The notes: a model not told the origin generated them from the letters alone. A stretch of DNA of 34,878 nt from an uncultured Clostridia bacterium (GCA_934154445.1 CAKPGC010000014.1:1-34878), one strand, 5' to 3'. Shown: positions 7,287 to 16,525, counted from the stretch's first letter. A program made the numbers and translations.

Positions 7287-7883
7287 TTATTTTGTAAGCT
7301 CTATTATATTGCTCATTATCTCATCAGTAACTTTGTCTAAAACCTCTTTATCCTTGCTTCCTTTATATTCACTATAATCTAAAGGTTTTCCATAAGTAAT
7401 TGTAACTTTCCTATTTTCCTTTTCTCCACCTTTTATTCCGCATGGTATAACAGGAGCTCCGCTTCTAACTGCAAAGAATGCAGCACCATCTTTTACTTTT
7501 TCACCTTTAGCCAAACCATTTCTTGTGCCTTCAGGAAATAGTGCTAAACAATCACCATCTTTTAGAGTTTGTAATGATTCTTTTAATGCTTTAACTTCTT
7601 TTGAATCTCTTTTTACAAGTATTGCATCAAATACATATCCCAAAAAAGCTAAGAATTTATTTTTAGTTAACTCTTCTTTTGCTAAAAATCTTGTATATCT
7701 TCCGGTAGTAACTTCAATTAAAGGTGGATCTAAAAAGCTTCTGTGATTTCCACAAATAATTACAGCTCCTTCTTTAGGTATATTTTCACTTCCAATTACT
7801 TCAAATCTATATACTATTTTACAATAAATCCATATTGCCCCTTTTACTATTCCTCTACCTATTGTCTTAAAAACGTTTTTCAT
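7287..7883 (-). CDS. plsC: 1-acyl-sn-glycerol-3-phosphate acyltransferase
   Basis: A 198-residue PlsC-type acyltransferase, which acylates lysophosphatidate to phosphatidate in membrane phospholipid synthesis. The catalytic NHRSFLD motif (HX4D; His47, Asp52) and the substrate-binding FPEGTRNG (116-123) are intact. The third block, APVIPCGI, is also present. The length is normal for short single-domain members, with a weakly hydrophobic N-terminus that would associate with the membrane. AGGAGG stands just upstream of the ATG. It follows the P-loop/Asp23-like gene by 15 bases and ends at its own terminator, so it is the last gene of a three-gene operon. Confidence 0.92.
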   Translation of the reverse strand: MKNVFKTIGRGIVKGAIWIYCKIVYRFEVIGSENIPKEGAVIICGNHRSFLDPPLIEVTTGRYTRFLAKEELTKNKFLAFLGYVFDAILVKRDSKEVKALKESLQTLKDGDCLALFPEGTRNGLAKGEKVKDGAAFFAVRSGAPVIPCGIKGGEKENRKVTITYGKPLDYSEYKGSKDKEVLDKVTDEIMSNIIELTK

Positions 7884-7898
7884 TTATTTTCCTCCTTT

Positions 7899-8771
7899 TT
7901 ACTCTTCAGGCACATAGATATTCTTTACGACTATTTCAAATTCTTCAACATTCATTGCTGTTAATTTTTCTATTTCTTTTTTCGCCTTATTTTTAAATTC
8001 ACTAATTCCATCAATAACATTAAATCCATATACAACAGTAACTTCCATATATAATTTAACGCCTTCTCCAAAATTATCAACTCTTATTTTTTGTACTTTG
8101 TATATTCCTAGTGTTTTTGAAACTAAGTATTCCAATATTTGTCTAAATACAGTGTCTGAAATTGTAAATTTTCCTAAATAACTAAATGTTGGTCTTATGA
8201 TTGATTTTTCTGATATATATGGTTTTTCCCCTCTTCCCTTCGTCTTAAATATTTGAAGTGGATCTAATAAATATCCTGAAAAATCTTTTTTTATTTCAAA
8301 TGTTGGTACTGGTATTACATGCTTTCCTTCAGTTACTCTTATCCTTCTTGCTGTTTGCATTTCTTCCTGTGTTGCAACGTCCGAAATATAAGTTGTTTCG
8401 GATATTTCCGGCAGCCCTAGATTAGCTGCTATTTTTTGTACCATTCCGTCTGAAGTTCCTAATATTAAAATACTTTCTGGCTTATATTTTTTAAACGCTT
8501 TTATTATTTCCTGTTTTTCTTCTTCTTTATAAAATAATGCATGTTTTACTGTTTCTATTTTCGTTGGTGCTTTTTTGGCTGATTCTCCTGCTATTACTTG
8601 ATTATCCATTATTAATAGTCCATCATCTATTATAAATTTTATATTTTTTTCGCTTGCAACCATTTGTGCTCTGTAGCTTTTTCCTGTTCCTGATGGTCCA
8701 ACAAATGCATATACTTTTATTTTATTTGTTCCAACTTTTGGAAAATTTGGTATTTTATCTTTTAATGACAT
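7899..8771 (-). CDS. P-loop NTPase fused to an Asp23/Gls24-like domain
   Basis: A 290-residue protein. The N-terminal half has a Walker A motif GPSGTGKS (25-32) and a Walker B-like strand ESILILGTSD (99-108), so it probably binds a nucleotide. The C-terminal segment (about 192-288) reads like an Asp23/Gls24 (DUF322) domain: a helix ending LVSKTLGIYKVQKIRV, then VKLYMEVTVVYG and an amphipathic helix before VEEFEIVVKNIYV. Asp23-family proteins are linked to cell-envelope stress. The ATG at 8771 is chosen because AAAGGA lies 6 bases upstream; an ATG at 8786 has no good site. It lies between a transglutaminase-like gene and plsC, suggesting an envelope role. The precise function is unknown. Confidence 0.75.
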   Translation of the reverse strand: MSLKDKIPNFPKVGTNKIKVYAFVGPSGTGKSYRAQMVASEKNIKFIIDDGLLIMDNQVIAGESAKKAPTKIETVKHALFYKEEEKQEIIKAFKKYKPESILILGTSDGMVQKIAANLGLPEISETTYISDVATQEEMQTARRIRVTEGKHVIPVPTFEIKKDFSGYLLDPLQIFKTKGRGEKPYISEKSIIRPTFSYLGKFTISDTVFRQILEYLVSKTLGIYKVQKIRVDNFGEGVKLYMEVTVVYGFNVIDGISEFKNKAKKEIEKLTAMNVEEFEIVVKNIYVPEE

Positions 8772-8799
8772 TTTTTTTCCTTTCATCTTTTAATTTTTA

Positions 8800-9915
8800 T
8801 TAATAATCACTTGTACTCAAACTTGGAAAAGCAAACACTTTTCCTCCTTCTGTAAATTGTCCATTTGGAATACGAGACTCATTAAATGAATTTTCTCCTT
8901 TTAGAAAATATCTATATTTTGAAGAATCACTTAAATATCCTGGTCCAATTATAATTGGGTCATCCCATGTGCAATCTATACCATACCATAAATTATTTAT
9001 CTGTACATAGTTCCAAGCATGATTTTCTTTGTTGCCATCAGAATTAGTTGCTTCACCAGATATTATTATGCATGGTATATTCATTGAATCCATTAGATAT
9101 TTAAAAGCTTTTGCATATCCTTCACAAACACATTCTCTTTTGATAAGTGCTCCATATATATCATATATATTGGCTTTTGATATTGTTTGTTCATATACTA
9201 TATTATCTACTAAATAATCATGTACAAATTTAATATTTTCATATTTATCAGATTTTTTATTTTCAATAATATAATCTTTTATTTTTTCAATCTCATTTAA
9301 TCCTGAGTCTATTATTTCTTTTGAAGAAAAATCATCTGTTAAATAATTTAACTCATTTCCTGAATTAATAAATACTCTATATGTTTCCTTATTTCTTTTT
9401 GTTGTAGTTTCAATATTTAAATATAATTTTGAAAACTCTATATAAAATACATCTGGGTTATCATATATATAAGCTTCAATTGCTGATTGATAATAATATC
9501 CTAATAATTCTTCACCATTATCTTTTGATAACAATTCCGAAAACTTCGTTCCTAGATTAATTTCATAATTTCCCGTTTTCATATTCTCTTTGTTTGTTTC
9601 CATTGCATTATATATTATTTTTGAACATTCGTCCAATTGATTGTAAAAGAATTTTTCTGTTTGCTCATTTATATAGTTATTTTCTTGTAATGTTTCTTCA
9701 ATGCTACTATCTAATACTTTAGAATTTTCTACTTTATCGCTTATTTCTCCAATGGACATTGTTATATTTGATACAAACTCATTTACATCTTCAATTGTAT
9801 TATCTTCTGCTATTTCATCATATATTATTATTCCAAAAATGCAAAATAGCAATATTAATACTATAGCAAAGATTGTCTTAATAAAAGATTTTATTTTTTT
9901 TATCATTTCATCCAC
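8800..9915 (-). CDS. Membrane-anchored transglutaminase-like protein
   Basis: A 371-residue protein with one N-terminal membrane helix (about residues 10-32) and an extracytoplasmic C-terminal transglutaminase-like domain. The cysteine-protease-like triad is visible: Cys264 in CVCEGYAKAF, His299 in NHAWNYV and Asp314 in GIDCTWDDP. The middle (60-220) is a helical linker with YDNPDVFYIE, often seen before this domain in Firmicutes. Such proteins may cut or cross-link cell-surface or spore proteins; the substrate is unknown. It is transcribed away from the germination operon and leads into the P-loop and plsC genes (28-base gap). A start at 9906 (third residue M) is an alternative. Confidence 0.78.
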   Translation of the reverse strand: MDEMIKKIKSFIKTIFAIVLILLFCIFGIIIYDEIAEDNTIEDVNEFVSNITMSIGEISDKVENSKVLDSSIEETLQENNYINEQTEKFFYNQLDECSKIIYNAMETNKENMKTGNYEINLGTKFSELLSKDNGEELLGYYYQSAIEAYIYDNPDVFYIEFSKLYLNIETTTKRNKETYRVFINSGNELNYLTDDFSSKEIIDSGLNEIEKIKDYIIENKKSDKYENIKFVHDYLVDNIVYEQTISKANIYDIYGALIKRECVCEGYAKAFKYLMDSMNIPCIIISGEATNSDGNKENHAWNYVQINNLWYGIDCTWDDPIIIGPGYLSDSSKYRYFLKGENSFNESRIPNGQFTEGGKVFAFPSLSTSDY

Positions 9916-9968
9916 TCTCTTTCGTGAATATATGGTTTTATTATAACATTTTTTATTGTTAAAAACTA

Positions 9969-9997
9969 GTATATTTTATTTTTTTTTGCCAATACTA
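9969..9997 (+). promoter_or_regulatory. Candidate sigma-G (forespore) promoter of the ger operon
   Basis: GTATA (9969-9973), 17-base spacer, AATACTA (9991-9997). The Bacillus sigma-G consensus is roughly GHATR, 17-18 bases, cATWHTA; only the weakly conserved first C differs. gerA-type operons are forespore genes, so the match fits the function. Confidence 0.5.
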
Positions 9998-10018
9998 CTT
10001 ATAATTAAAGGAGAAAAT

Positions 10019-11713
10019 ATGGAAATAAAAAATGTTTTTAATAATTTATTTGGCTATACTCCTAGAGATGTGTATAATTTTTCTTTATCAAATAATAGTG
10101 AGGATTCAGAATTTAATATTTCTCAAAATAATATAGATTCTTTCGAAAAATCTGAAGATGTTAATACAGATTTATCTGTTAATTTAGATTATATAAAAAC
10201 AAAATATAATTTATTAATAAACAGTGATATTATAATTCGTCAATTTATATTAAATGCTAGAGGAAAGCTGTATAATGCTTTTTTATTTTATATAGATGGT
10301 ATGGTTAATTCTCAAATTTTAAACCATTTCGTTTTAGAACCCTTAATGCCAAGAAATAAAAGTAATCTTTTTAATAATGAGCAAAACCGTGTTATTTCTG
10401 AATCAACTAAAGATAATATTACGGTTAGAAAAGTTAAAAAATTCAATTTATCCGATTATATTGAAAGCTGCCTAATCCCACAAAATAATGTAGAAAAAAA
10501 CAATTCATTTGAAGATGTTTTTTCAGGTGTAAACTCAGGAAATTGTGCTCTTTTTGTAGATACTTTATCTATTGCATTTGATATTGATGTTAAAGGATTT
10601 AAACAAAGGGGCATTGATAAACCCGAAAATGAGATTGTTATTAAAGGTGCTCATGAGGCTTTTGTTGAAAATATCCGTACAAATACATCTCTATTACGTC
10701 GTTTTACAAATAATGAAAATTTAGTTATTGAAGGGTTAGAAGCAGGGAAATTAACAAAAACGAAGTGTGCCGTTTGTTATATGCAAAATATTGCTAATAG
10801 TGATTTGGTTGCCGAAGTTAAGCATAGAATAAATAATTTAGATGTTGACTCGATTCTTTCATCTGGTCAATTAGAACAATTAATAAGTGATGATAATTCA
10901 TTGGGTTTACCTAAAGCTATTTCTACTGAACGACCTGATAATGCTGTACAACATCTTTTAGAAGGTAGGGTTGTCGTCTTAGTAAATGGTTCTCCTTTTG
11001 CATTAATTTTACCTGCCATTATGATTGACTTTTTGACCTCTCCAGAAGATAGAAATTTAAAAAGTATATTTGCAAACTTTTTGAGAGTGATAAGAATAGT
11101 TTGTTCTTTTCTTGCTCTTCTCTTACCTGGATTATATATTTCTATTACTAGTTTTCATATAGAGATTATTCCGACAGAATTACTTTACTCTATTCTTGCA
11201 TCTAGAGGAAGTGTACCATTTCCTATTATATTTGAAATTCTAATAATGGAAATATCCTTTGAGATTATCAGAGAAGCCAGTCTTAGAGTTCCTTCAGCTA
11301 TAGGTTCTACAATTGGTATTGTTGGTGCTCTGGTTATAGGTCAAGCAGCTGTAAGTGCAGGAATTGTGAGCCCAATCTTAATTATTATTGTTGCCATAAC
11401 TGCTTTAAGTTCTTTTGCCATTCCTGATTATACTTTTAGTTTTCATTTAAGAGTGTTCAGATTTTTATTTATTTTACTTGGTTATACTGCTGGATTTTTG
11501 GGAATTGGTACTGGTTTATTTGTTTACATTTCTATGATATGTGATATGCAATCTTTTGGGGTATCTTATTCTACACCTTATTCTCATGTAAAAAATTCTC
11601 AGAATTCTGGCATTATACTTCCACCTATATGGAAAAGAGAATATAGATCATATTTTCTCGCACCCCAAAAAGCAAGAAAGCAAGCTAATATTTCTATGAA
11701 GTGGAAATTTTAA
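10019..11713 (+). CDS. gerAA: Spore germinant receptor subunit A (GerA family)
   Basis: A 564-residue GerA-family subunit of an inner-membrane germinant receptor. A large hydrophilic N-terminal domain (about 1-310) is followed by a membrane domain with several helices. Family signatures are LEGRVVVLVNGSPFALILPA-type sequence around residue 325, ASRGSVPFP, and EASLRVPSAIGSTIGIVGAL. The C-terminus is short, hydrophilic and basic (RKQANISMKWKF). The ATG at 10019 is used because AAAGGAG lies 5 bases upstream; a start at 9956 has no site. It is the first gene of an A-B-C-D operon. It probably senses nutrients in dormant spores and starts germination; the germinant cannot be told from sequence. Confidence 0.93.
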   Translation: MEIKNVFNNLFGYTPRDVYNFSLSNNSEDSEFNISQNNIDSFEKSEDVNTDLSVNLDYIKTKYNLLINSDIIIRQFILNARGKLYNAFLFYIDGMVNSQILNHFVLEPLMPRNKSNLFNNEQNRVISESTKDNITVRKVKKFNLSDYIESCLIPQNNVEKNNSFEDVFSGVNSGNCALFVDTLSIAFDIDVKGFKQRGIDKPENEIVIKGAHEAFVENIRTNTSLLRRFTNNENLVIEGLEAGKLTKTKCAVCYMQNIANSDLVAEVKHRINNLDVDSILSSGQLEQLISDDNSLGLPKAISTERPDNAVQHLLEGRVVVLVNGSPFALILPAIMIDFLTSPEDRNLKSIFANFLRVIRIVCSFLALLLPGLYISITSFHIEIIPTELLYSILASRGSVPFPIIFEILIMEISFEIIREASLRVPSAIGSTIGIVGALVIGQAAVSAGIVSPILIIIVAITALSSFAIPDYTFSFHLRVFRFLFILLGYTAGFLGIGTGLFVYISMICDMQSFGVSYSTPYSHVKNSQNSGIILPPIWKREYRSYFLAPQKARKQANISMKWKF

Positions 11714-11790
11714 TAAAAAAAAATTTAAGAGAGGTAAATATATAATCTTCTTTTATAACAAATTTCATTTATATTATTTTGGAGGGAAAA

Positions 11791-12885
11791 ATGACAACTA
11801 AAAAAATAAGTACTGTGAGTGCTATAATGTTAACACTTTCAATAGTAATTTCATATATTACAAGTTCCTTGCCTAGAACTTTTATAAACGAAACTAAATC
11901 TTCTACTTTATTAAATATACTTTATAACACAATAATTGTTTTATTTATTATTTTACTTATATGCAAATTATTTAAAAAATTTCCTGGTTTTGATATTTTA
12001 GATATTTCCGATTTTTTAGGTGGTACAATTTTTAAAAATATTGTTGGTGGACTTTTTATATCTTACTTTTTAATTAGTTCTGGAATGATGCTTAGAAATT
12101 TTTGTGAAAGTTTAGTTGTAGTTTATTATCCATTAACAAATTATATATTTATAATTTTGATGTTTATTATTACAATTGCTTTGGTAAATAGATTAAGTTT
12201 TAATGCAACTTTAAATACAGCATCAATTATTTTTCCTATGGTATTAATAAGTGTACTGCTTTTATTTTTCGGAAATTTTAGCAATTTTTCATTTAGACGA
12301 ATTTTCCCAATTTTAGGTGATGGATTTTATAGTACATTTATTTTAGGGCTTAGAAATATTGGTGCTTTTAGCGGTATTTGTTATTTATATTTTTTACCTC
12401 CAATGCTAGAAGAACCTGAAAAGTTTAAAAAAATTGCTGTAATTTCAGTTATATCTAATGGTATATTTATATCTTTATGTGTAGCAACATTACTTTTAAT
12501 GTTTTCATTCTTTATAACAACAGATGAAATTATGCCTTTATTTTCAGCCGCAAGGCATATAGAATTTGGCTCATTTTTCCAAAGATTTGAATCTATATTT
12601 TTGTTAATTTGGATTATTTATTTTTGTTGCTATTTAAGTATAACTTGTAAACTTTCGGCACGTATTTTTAACAAAATATTTAGTTTATCTGATATGAGAC
12701 CAACATTAGATATTTTTACAATATTATTATTTGGAATTTCTTTGATTCCAAACAACTATGCTATTTCAAATTTATTTGAAACTAATATTTATCGATTTTT
12801 TAGAATAATAATAAACTTTGCTTTGGGAATTATTATATTAATTTTGGCTAACTTAAAAAAGAAGAGAGTAGGTGAGAAAGATTAA
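11791..12885 (+). CDS. gerAB: Spore germinant receptor subunit B (GerAB permease-like)
   Basis: A 364-residue integral membrane protein with about ten hydrophobic segments, of the GerAB/endospore germination permease family within the APC superfamily. This is the subunit thought to bind the germinant. Visible landmarks are TTKKISTVSAIMLTLSI at the N-terminus, VYYPLTNYIF, and the hydrophilic loop PPMLEEPEKFKK. GGAGGG lies 4 bases before the ATG at 11791; a TTG at 11779 overlaps the ribosome binding site and is not the start. It follows gerAA by 77 bases and overlaps the C-subunit gene by 14 bases. Confidence 0.92.
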   Translation: MTTKKISTVSAIMLTLSIVISYITSSLPRTFINETKSSTLLNILYNTIIVLFIILLICKLFKKFPGFDILDISDFLGGTIFKNIVGGLFISYFLISSGMMLRNFCESLVVVYYPLTNYIFIILMFIITIALVNRLSFNATLNTASIIFPMVLISVLLLFFGNFSNFSFRRIFPILGDGFYSTFILGLRNIGAFSGICYLYFLPPMLEEPEKFKKIAVISVISNGIFISLCVATLLLMFSFFITTDEIMPLFSAARHIEFGSFFQRFESIFLLIWIIYFCCYLSITCKLSARIFNKIFSLSDMRPTLDIFTILLFGISLIPNNYAISNLFETNIYRFFRIIINFALGIIILILANLKKKRVGEKD

Positions 12886-14086
12886 AATTATATTAAATAA
12901 ACTTCTTATAATTGTACTTATTATTATATTTATTTATAGTTTTTCTGCATCATACTCTTCTCTTAATATATCCAATTGTGCATTTGCTGTAGCTATAGGA
13001 ATTGATAAATCAACATCAAATAAATTAAATGTAACTTTTGAATTTATAACAACTTCTCCAAGTGGAGAGAGTATTTCTGAAACAAAGCCTATACTAAATA
13101 GTGTTGACTGTTCCTCTATAACAAACGGTATAAATATAATGAATGCCTATTTAGGAAAAAAAGTTAATCTTGCTCATTGCAAGTTGATTATTTTTTCTGA
13201 AGAATTGGCAAAAGAGGGAATATCAGATGAAGTATATTCTTTAATGAACGAGGTTCAAATAAGACCATCTGCAAATATTGTTATAAGTCAATGTAATACT
13301 AGATATTATATAGAAAATTCCATACCAAGTTTAGAAAGTTTAATTCCAAAATATTATGATATATTTCCTCATACTAGTGAATATACCGGTTATACTTGTG
13401 ATGCTACTATAGGTAATTTTTTCAATTCGTTAGTTTGTAATTATAGTTCTCCTTACGCAATACTGGGTGGTATAACAACTACTAATGATACCTCAACCCA
13501 AATAAATGATTCTACTATTAAATCAGATGAAAGTCCTATTGAAGGGAATAGATCAGCTCAAAATATTGGTCTTGCAGTTTTTAAAGATGATAAACTATCT
13601 GGTGAATTAAATGCTATTGAAACACTTTGTTTTTTAAACATAATTAAAAAAGTAGATAATTTCCTTGTCTCAATTCCTTATGAACAAGGTTCCTCTTCAC
13701 AAATAGATATTTATTTAACTCCAAACAGTACTCATAATATTGATGTTAGTTTTGTTAATGGTGCTCCATTTATTAAGTTAAAACTAGATTTTTCCGGGAA
13801 GATTTACTCTATGAGCAAAAACTCTGAGTACCTTGATATTGATGTTTTAAATTCTATTTCAAATTCATGCAATAATTATTTAGAAGGTCAATTTTATAAT
13901 TATTTGTATAAAACTTCTTCAGTTTTTGAAAGTGACATAAATAACTTTGGTTCTTATGCTCTTTCAAAATTTTTCACAACTACTGAATTTGAAAAATATA
14001 ATTGGTTAGATAATTACAAAAACTCTACATTTAAGGTTGAAATTGATACTATTATTGACTCTGGATTCTTATTAACAAAAACTTAA
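12872..14086 (+). CDS. gerAC: Spore germinant receptor subunit C (Ger(x)C family), non-canonical N-terminus
   Basis: A 404-residue Ger(x)C protein, the extracytoplasmic subunit of the receptor. After an N-terminal membrane segment comes AFAVAIGIDKS, equivalent to the family's xGIGIDKD, and the full-length C-terminal Ger(x)C domain (ending around residue 400). In canonical members the lipobox Cys begins CWD about 18 residues before this Asp. Here the aligned residues are SFSA-SY, so Ser replaces the lipidated Cys and the protein may stay anchored by its uncleaved helix. It starts with GTG at 12872 within the end of gerAB; a purine-rich AGAGAG precedes it. Start choice is moderately certain because no ATG precedes the hydrophobic stretch. 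Confidence 0.88.
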   Translation: MRKIKIILNKLLIIVLIIIFIYSFSASYSSLNISNCAFAVAIGIDKSTSNKLNVTFEFITTSPSGESISETKPILNSVDCSSITNGINIMNAYLGKKVNLAHCKLIIFSEELAKEGISDEVYSLMNEVQIRPSANIVISQCNTRYYIENSIPSLESLIPKYYDIFPHTSEYTGYTCDATIGNFFNSLVCNYSSPYAILGGITTTNDTSTQINDSTIKSDESPIEGNRSAQNIGLAVFKDDKLSGELNAIETLCFLNIIKKVDNFLVSIPYEQGSSSQIDIYLTPNSTHNIDVSFVNGAPFIKLKLDFSGKIYSMSKNSEYLDIDVLNSISNSCNNYLEGQFYNYLYKTSSVFESDINNFGSYALSKFFTTTEFEKYNWLDNYKNSTFKVEIDTIIDSGFLLTKT

Positions 14087-14099
14087 AACGGAGGTTTTT

Positions 14100-14276
14100 A
14101 TGTATTTTTTATATCATTTTATTTTTATTATTGTTACTATTTTTATTTTAATTAGAACTATTTTTTATGGATTATATGAAATTAATACTGAAAATAATAA
14201 ATATGGTGGTATTGCTATAATTTGTGTATCTATTTTTATTTTTCTATTTACAAATATTATTGTTTTCTTTAGGTAA
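14100..14276 (+). CDS. Small two-helix membrane protein, candidate germinant receptor D subunit
   Basis: A 58-residue protein immediately after the C-subunit gene, with a strong GGAGG (14090-14094) 5 bases before the ATG. It is almost entirely hydrophobic, with two membrane helices (about 3-22 and 37-56) joined by a short polar turn (YEINTENNKYGG). Several Bacillus ger operons carry a small two-helix D gene that modulates receptor activity; position, size and topology fit that class, although sequence identity to it cannot be checked here. Expression with the ger operon is implied by the 13-base gap. Confidence 0.7.
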   Translation: MYFLYHFIFIIVTIFILIRTIFYGLYEINTENNKYGGIAIICVSIFIFLFTNIIVFFR

Positions 14277-14314
14277 AAAAAGTGATTAAGAAAAAATATT
14301 TTCTTAATCACTTT
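14274..14314. terminator. Terminator shared by the ger operon and rnr
   Basis: A perfect 14-bp stem AGTGATTAAGAAAA / TTTTCTTAATCACT (14281-14294 with 14299-14312), 4-base loop. On the minus strand it is followed by T7, a classic rnr terminator; on the plus strand the stem follows the D-gene stop by 4 bases. The rnr stop codon is inside the stem. Confidence 0.85.
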
Positions 14315-16430
14315 CTACTATTTCAAAATCGATTTGTCTTAACATCTTATTGGCAGAAATAACTCTAATCTTAACTTTGTCTCCAATTTTATAAGTTTTA
14401 TTAGTTCTTTCTCCTATTAATCTTTTTCTTTCTTCATCATAGATAAAATACTCATCGCCTAGATTTTCAAATCTAATTAACCCTTCAACTGTATTATCCA
14501 ATTCAACAAAAATTCCAAATTGAGTAACCGATGACACAATTCCTTCATATTCTTCTCCAACCTTACTTTCCATATATTCGGCCTTTTTCATATCCTCGCT
14601 GTCTCTTTCTACTTTTGTTGCTACTTTTTCTCTTTCTGATGAAGTTGCTGCTCTTTGTGTTGCTTTTTCCTGGTATTCTTCTATCCATTTTTCTTCAACA
14701 ACATAATTTTCTTCTAAATATTTTGATATTATTCTATGTATAAATAAATCTGGATATCTTCTTATTGGTGATGTAAAATGACAATAATATTTGCTTGCAA
14801 TTCCAAAATGTCCTTTATTCTCTGATTCATATCTTGCAACCTTTAATGTCCTTAATATTAATGTTGATACAACCTTTTCCTCTTCTTTACCTTTTATTTC
14901 TTCTAATATTTTTGATACTTCTGTTGGATAAACTTTGTCATTTGTTGTTCTTATTTTTAATCCAAAATTAAATAAAAATTTATTTAACTCTTTTATTTTT
15001 TCTATATCAGGATCTTCATGTACTCTATAAATAAATGGTGCTTCCAACCAATAAAATTTTTCTGCTATTGCTTCGTTTGCACTTAACATGAATTGTTCGA
15101 TTATTTCATTACTAAAACTTGTTTCATATTTTCCTACGTTTATTGCTTTTCCATCTCTATCTAATTCAATCTTGCTTTCTGGTATATCTAAATTTAAGTA
15201 TCCTTGTTCTAATCTCCTGTTTTTTAGAATTGTTGCAAGTTCTGCCATTAAATCAAAATCAGAAATATATTTTTCATATTTTTTTAAAACTTGTTCATCA
15301 GATTTGTCTAATATTTTTTGTACATCATGATAATTCATTCTTTCACATACATTTATTATTCCTTTGTATACTTCTGCCCAAATTGTTTTTCCTTCTGGAT
15401 TTATTTCCATTGAGCATGACAATGTAAATCTATCTTCTCCGGCATTCAAGCTACATATCCCATTTGATAATTCTCTTGGTAACATTGGAATTACCCTTGA
15501 AAGCATATATATACTTGTTCCTCTTATTTGTGCTTCTTTATCTAATAGACTTCCCTCTCTAACATAATAACTTACATCAGCTATATGAACATCTAATTTG
15601 TAATTTCCGTTTTTTAATTTTGTAACTCTTACAGCATCATCTAAATCCTTTGCATCTTCTCCATCAATTGTAAAAATTATATCATTTCTGCAATCTATTC
15701 TATTTTGTATATCTTTTTTATCTATTTTATCTCCATATTTCTTTGCTTCTTCCACAACTTGTTCTGGAAATGTGGATGGTAGATTGTATTCTTTAATTAA
15801 AGATAACATATCTACTCCTGCTTGGTTTGGTGCTCCTAGTACTTCTATGATTTTTCCTTCTGCATTTTTTCCTCTTTCAGGATATTTTGTTATTTGAACC
15901 AATACTTTATATCCATTTCTTGCTTTTCCAAAGTTATTTTTTGATATAAATATATCTGTACCTAAACTCTTATCATCAGGTATAACAAATCCAAAATTCT
16001 CGTTTTTTTGGAATGTTCCAACCACAGTGTCTTTTTCATGTTTTAGTATTTTCTTTATTTTTCCTTCTGCATTTTTTATTTTATTTTTTTCTTCTATTAT
16101 TTCTACTAAAACTCTATCTCCATTTAGTGCTCTTAAAGAGTTTTCTTTTGATATATAGATTTCATCTTCTTGGTTTTCTATTTTTACAAATCCAAAACCT
16201 TTTTGATTCTTTCTAAATATTCCTTCTTTGAAATTTTCTCCAATTAATCTATACCTGTTCTTTTTATTCTTAACTATTTTATAATTTTCTTCTAATTCTT
16301 TTAAAACTTGTGTAAATTCATTATACTCTTTTTTGGGCACTCCAAGTATCATTGCTATTTCTTTTGCTTTCATAGGAGTATAGTTTTCATCTTTCATAAA
16401 TTCTAGAATAATATTTTTTTTATCTATCAT
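14304..16430 (-). CDS. rnr: Ribonuclease R
   Basis: A 708-residue 3'-5' exoribonuclease of the RNase II/R family that degrades structured RNA. An N-terminal winged-helix segment (1-65) is followed by two cold-shock domains (about 68-130 and 136-198), the RNB catalytic domain with DGEDAKDLDDAV (256-267; metal-binding Asp cluster), and a C-terminal S1 domain (about 635-705, YEGIVSSVTQFGIFVEL). AAAGGA is 6 bases before the ATG. Upstream secG has its own terminator, and rnr has an extended -10 promoter. In many Firmicutes smpB follows secG-rnr; here the convergent ger operon comes instead. Confidence 0.96.
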   Translation of the reverse strand: MIDKKNIILEFMKDENYTPMKAKEIAMILGVPKKEYNEFTQVLKELEENYKIVKNKKNRYRLIGENFKEGIFRKNQKGFGFVKIENQEDEIYISKENSLRALNGDRVLVEIIEEKNKIKNAEGKIKKILKHEKDTVVGTFQKNENFGFVIPDDKSLGTDIFISKNNFGKARNGYKVLVQITKYPERGKNAEGKIIEVLGAPNQAGVDMLSLIKEYNLPSTFPEQVVEEAKKYGDKIDKKDIQNRIDCRNDIIFTIDGEDAKDLDDAVRVTKLKNGNYKLDVHIADVSYYVREGSLLDKEAQIRGTSIYMLSRVIPMLPRELSNGICSLNAGEDRFTLSCSMEINPEGKTIWAEVYKGIINVCERMNYHDVQKILDKSDEQVLKKYEKYISDFDLMAELATILKNRRLEQGYLNLDIPESKIELDRDGKAINVGKYETSFSNEIIEQFMLSANEAIAEKFYWLEAPFIYRVHEDPDIEKIKELNKFLFNFGLKIRTTNDKVYPTEVSKILEEIKGKEEEKVVSTLILRTLKVARYESENKGHFGIASKYYCHFTSPIRRYPDLFIHRIISKYLEENYVVEEKWIEEYQEKATQRAATSSEREKVATKVERDSEDMKKAEYMESKVGEEYEGIVSSVTQFGIFVELDNTVEGLIRFENLGDEYFIYDEERKRLIGERTNKTYKIGDKVKIRVISANKMLRQIDFEIVESD

Positions 16431-16482
16431 TTTTTTATCCTTTCGTTTTATTTAATATCTATTGCTTTCAAATCTAAATATT

Positions 16483-16511
16483 ATTATAACATTAAATAAA
16501 ATGTTATACAA
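16483..16511 (-). promoter_or_regulatory. rnr promoter, extended -10
   Basis: Minus strand TTGTAT (16511-16506), 17-base spacer ending TGT, TATAAT (16488-16483), 53 bases before the rnr ATG. Confidence 0.65.
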
Positions 16512-16525
16512 CAGACATTAGATAC

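Noticed and set aside
14304..14320. smpB expected after rnr
   Set aside because: The next sequence is the shared terminator and the convergent ger operon; no SmpB-like frame exists there.
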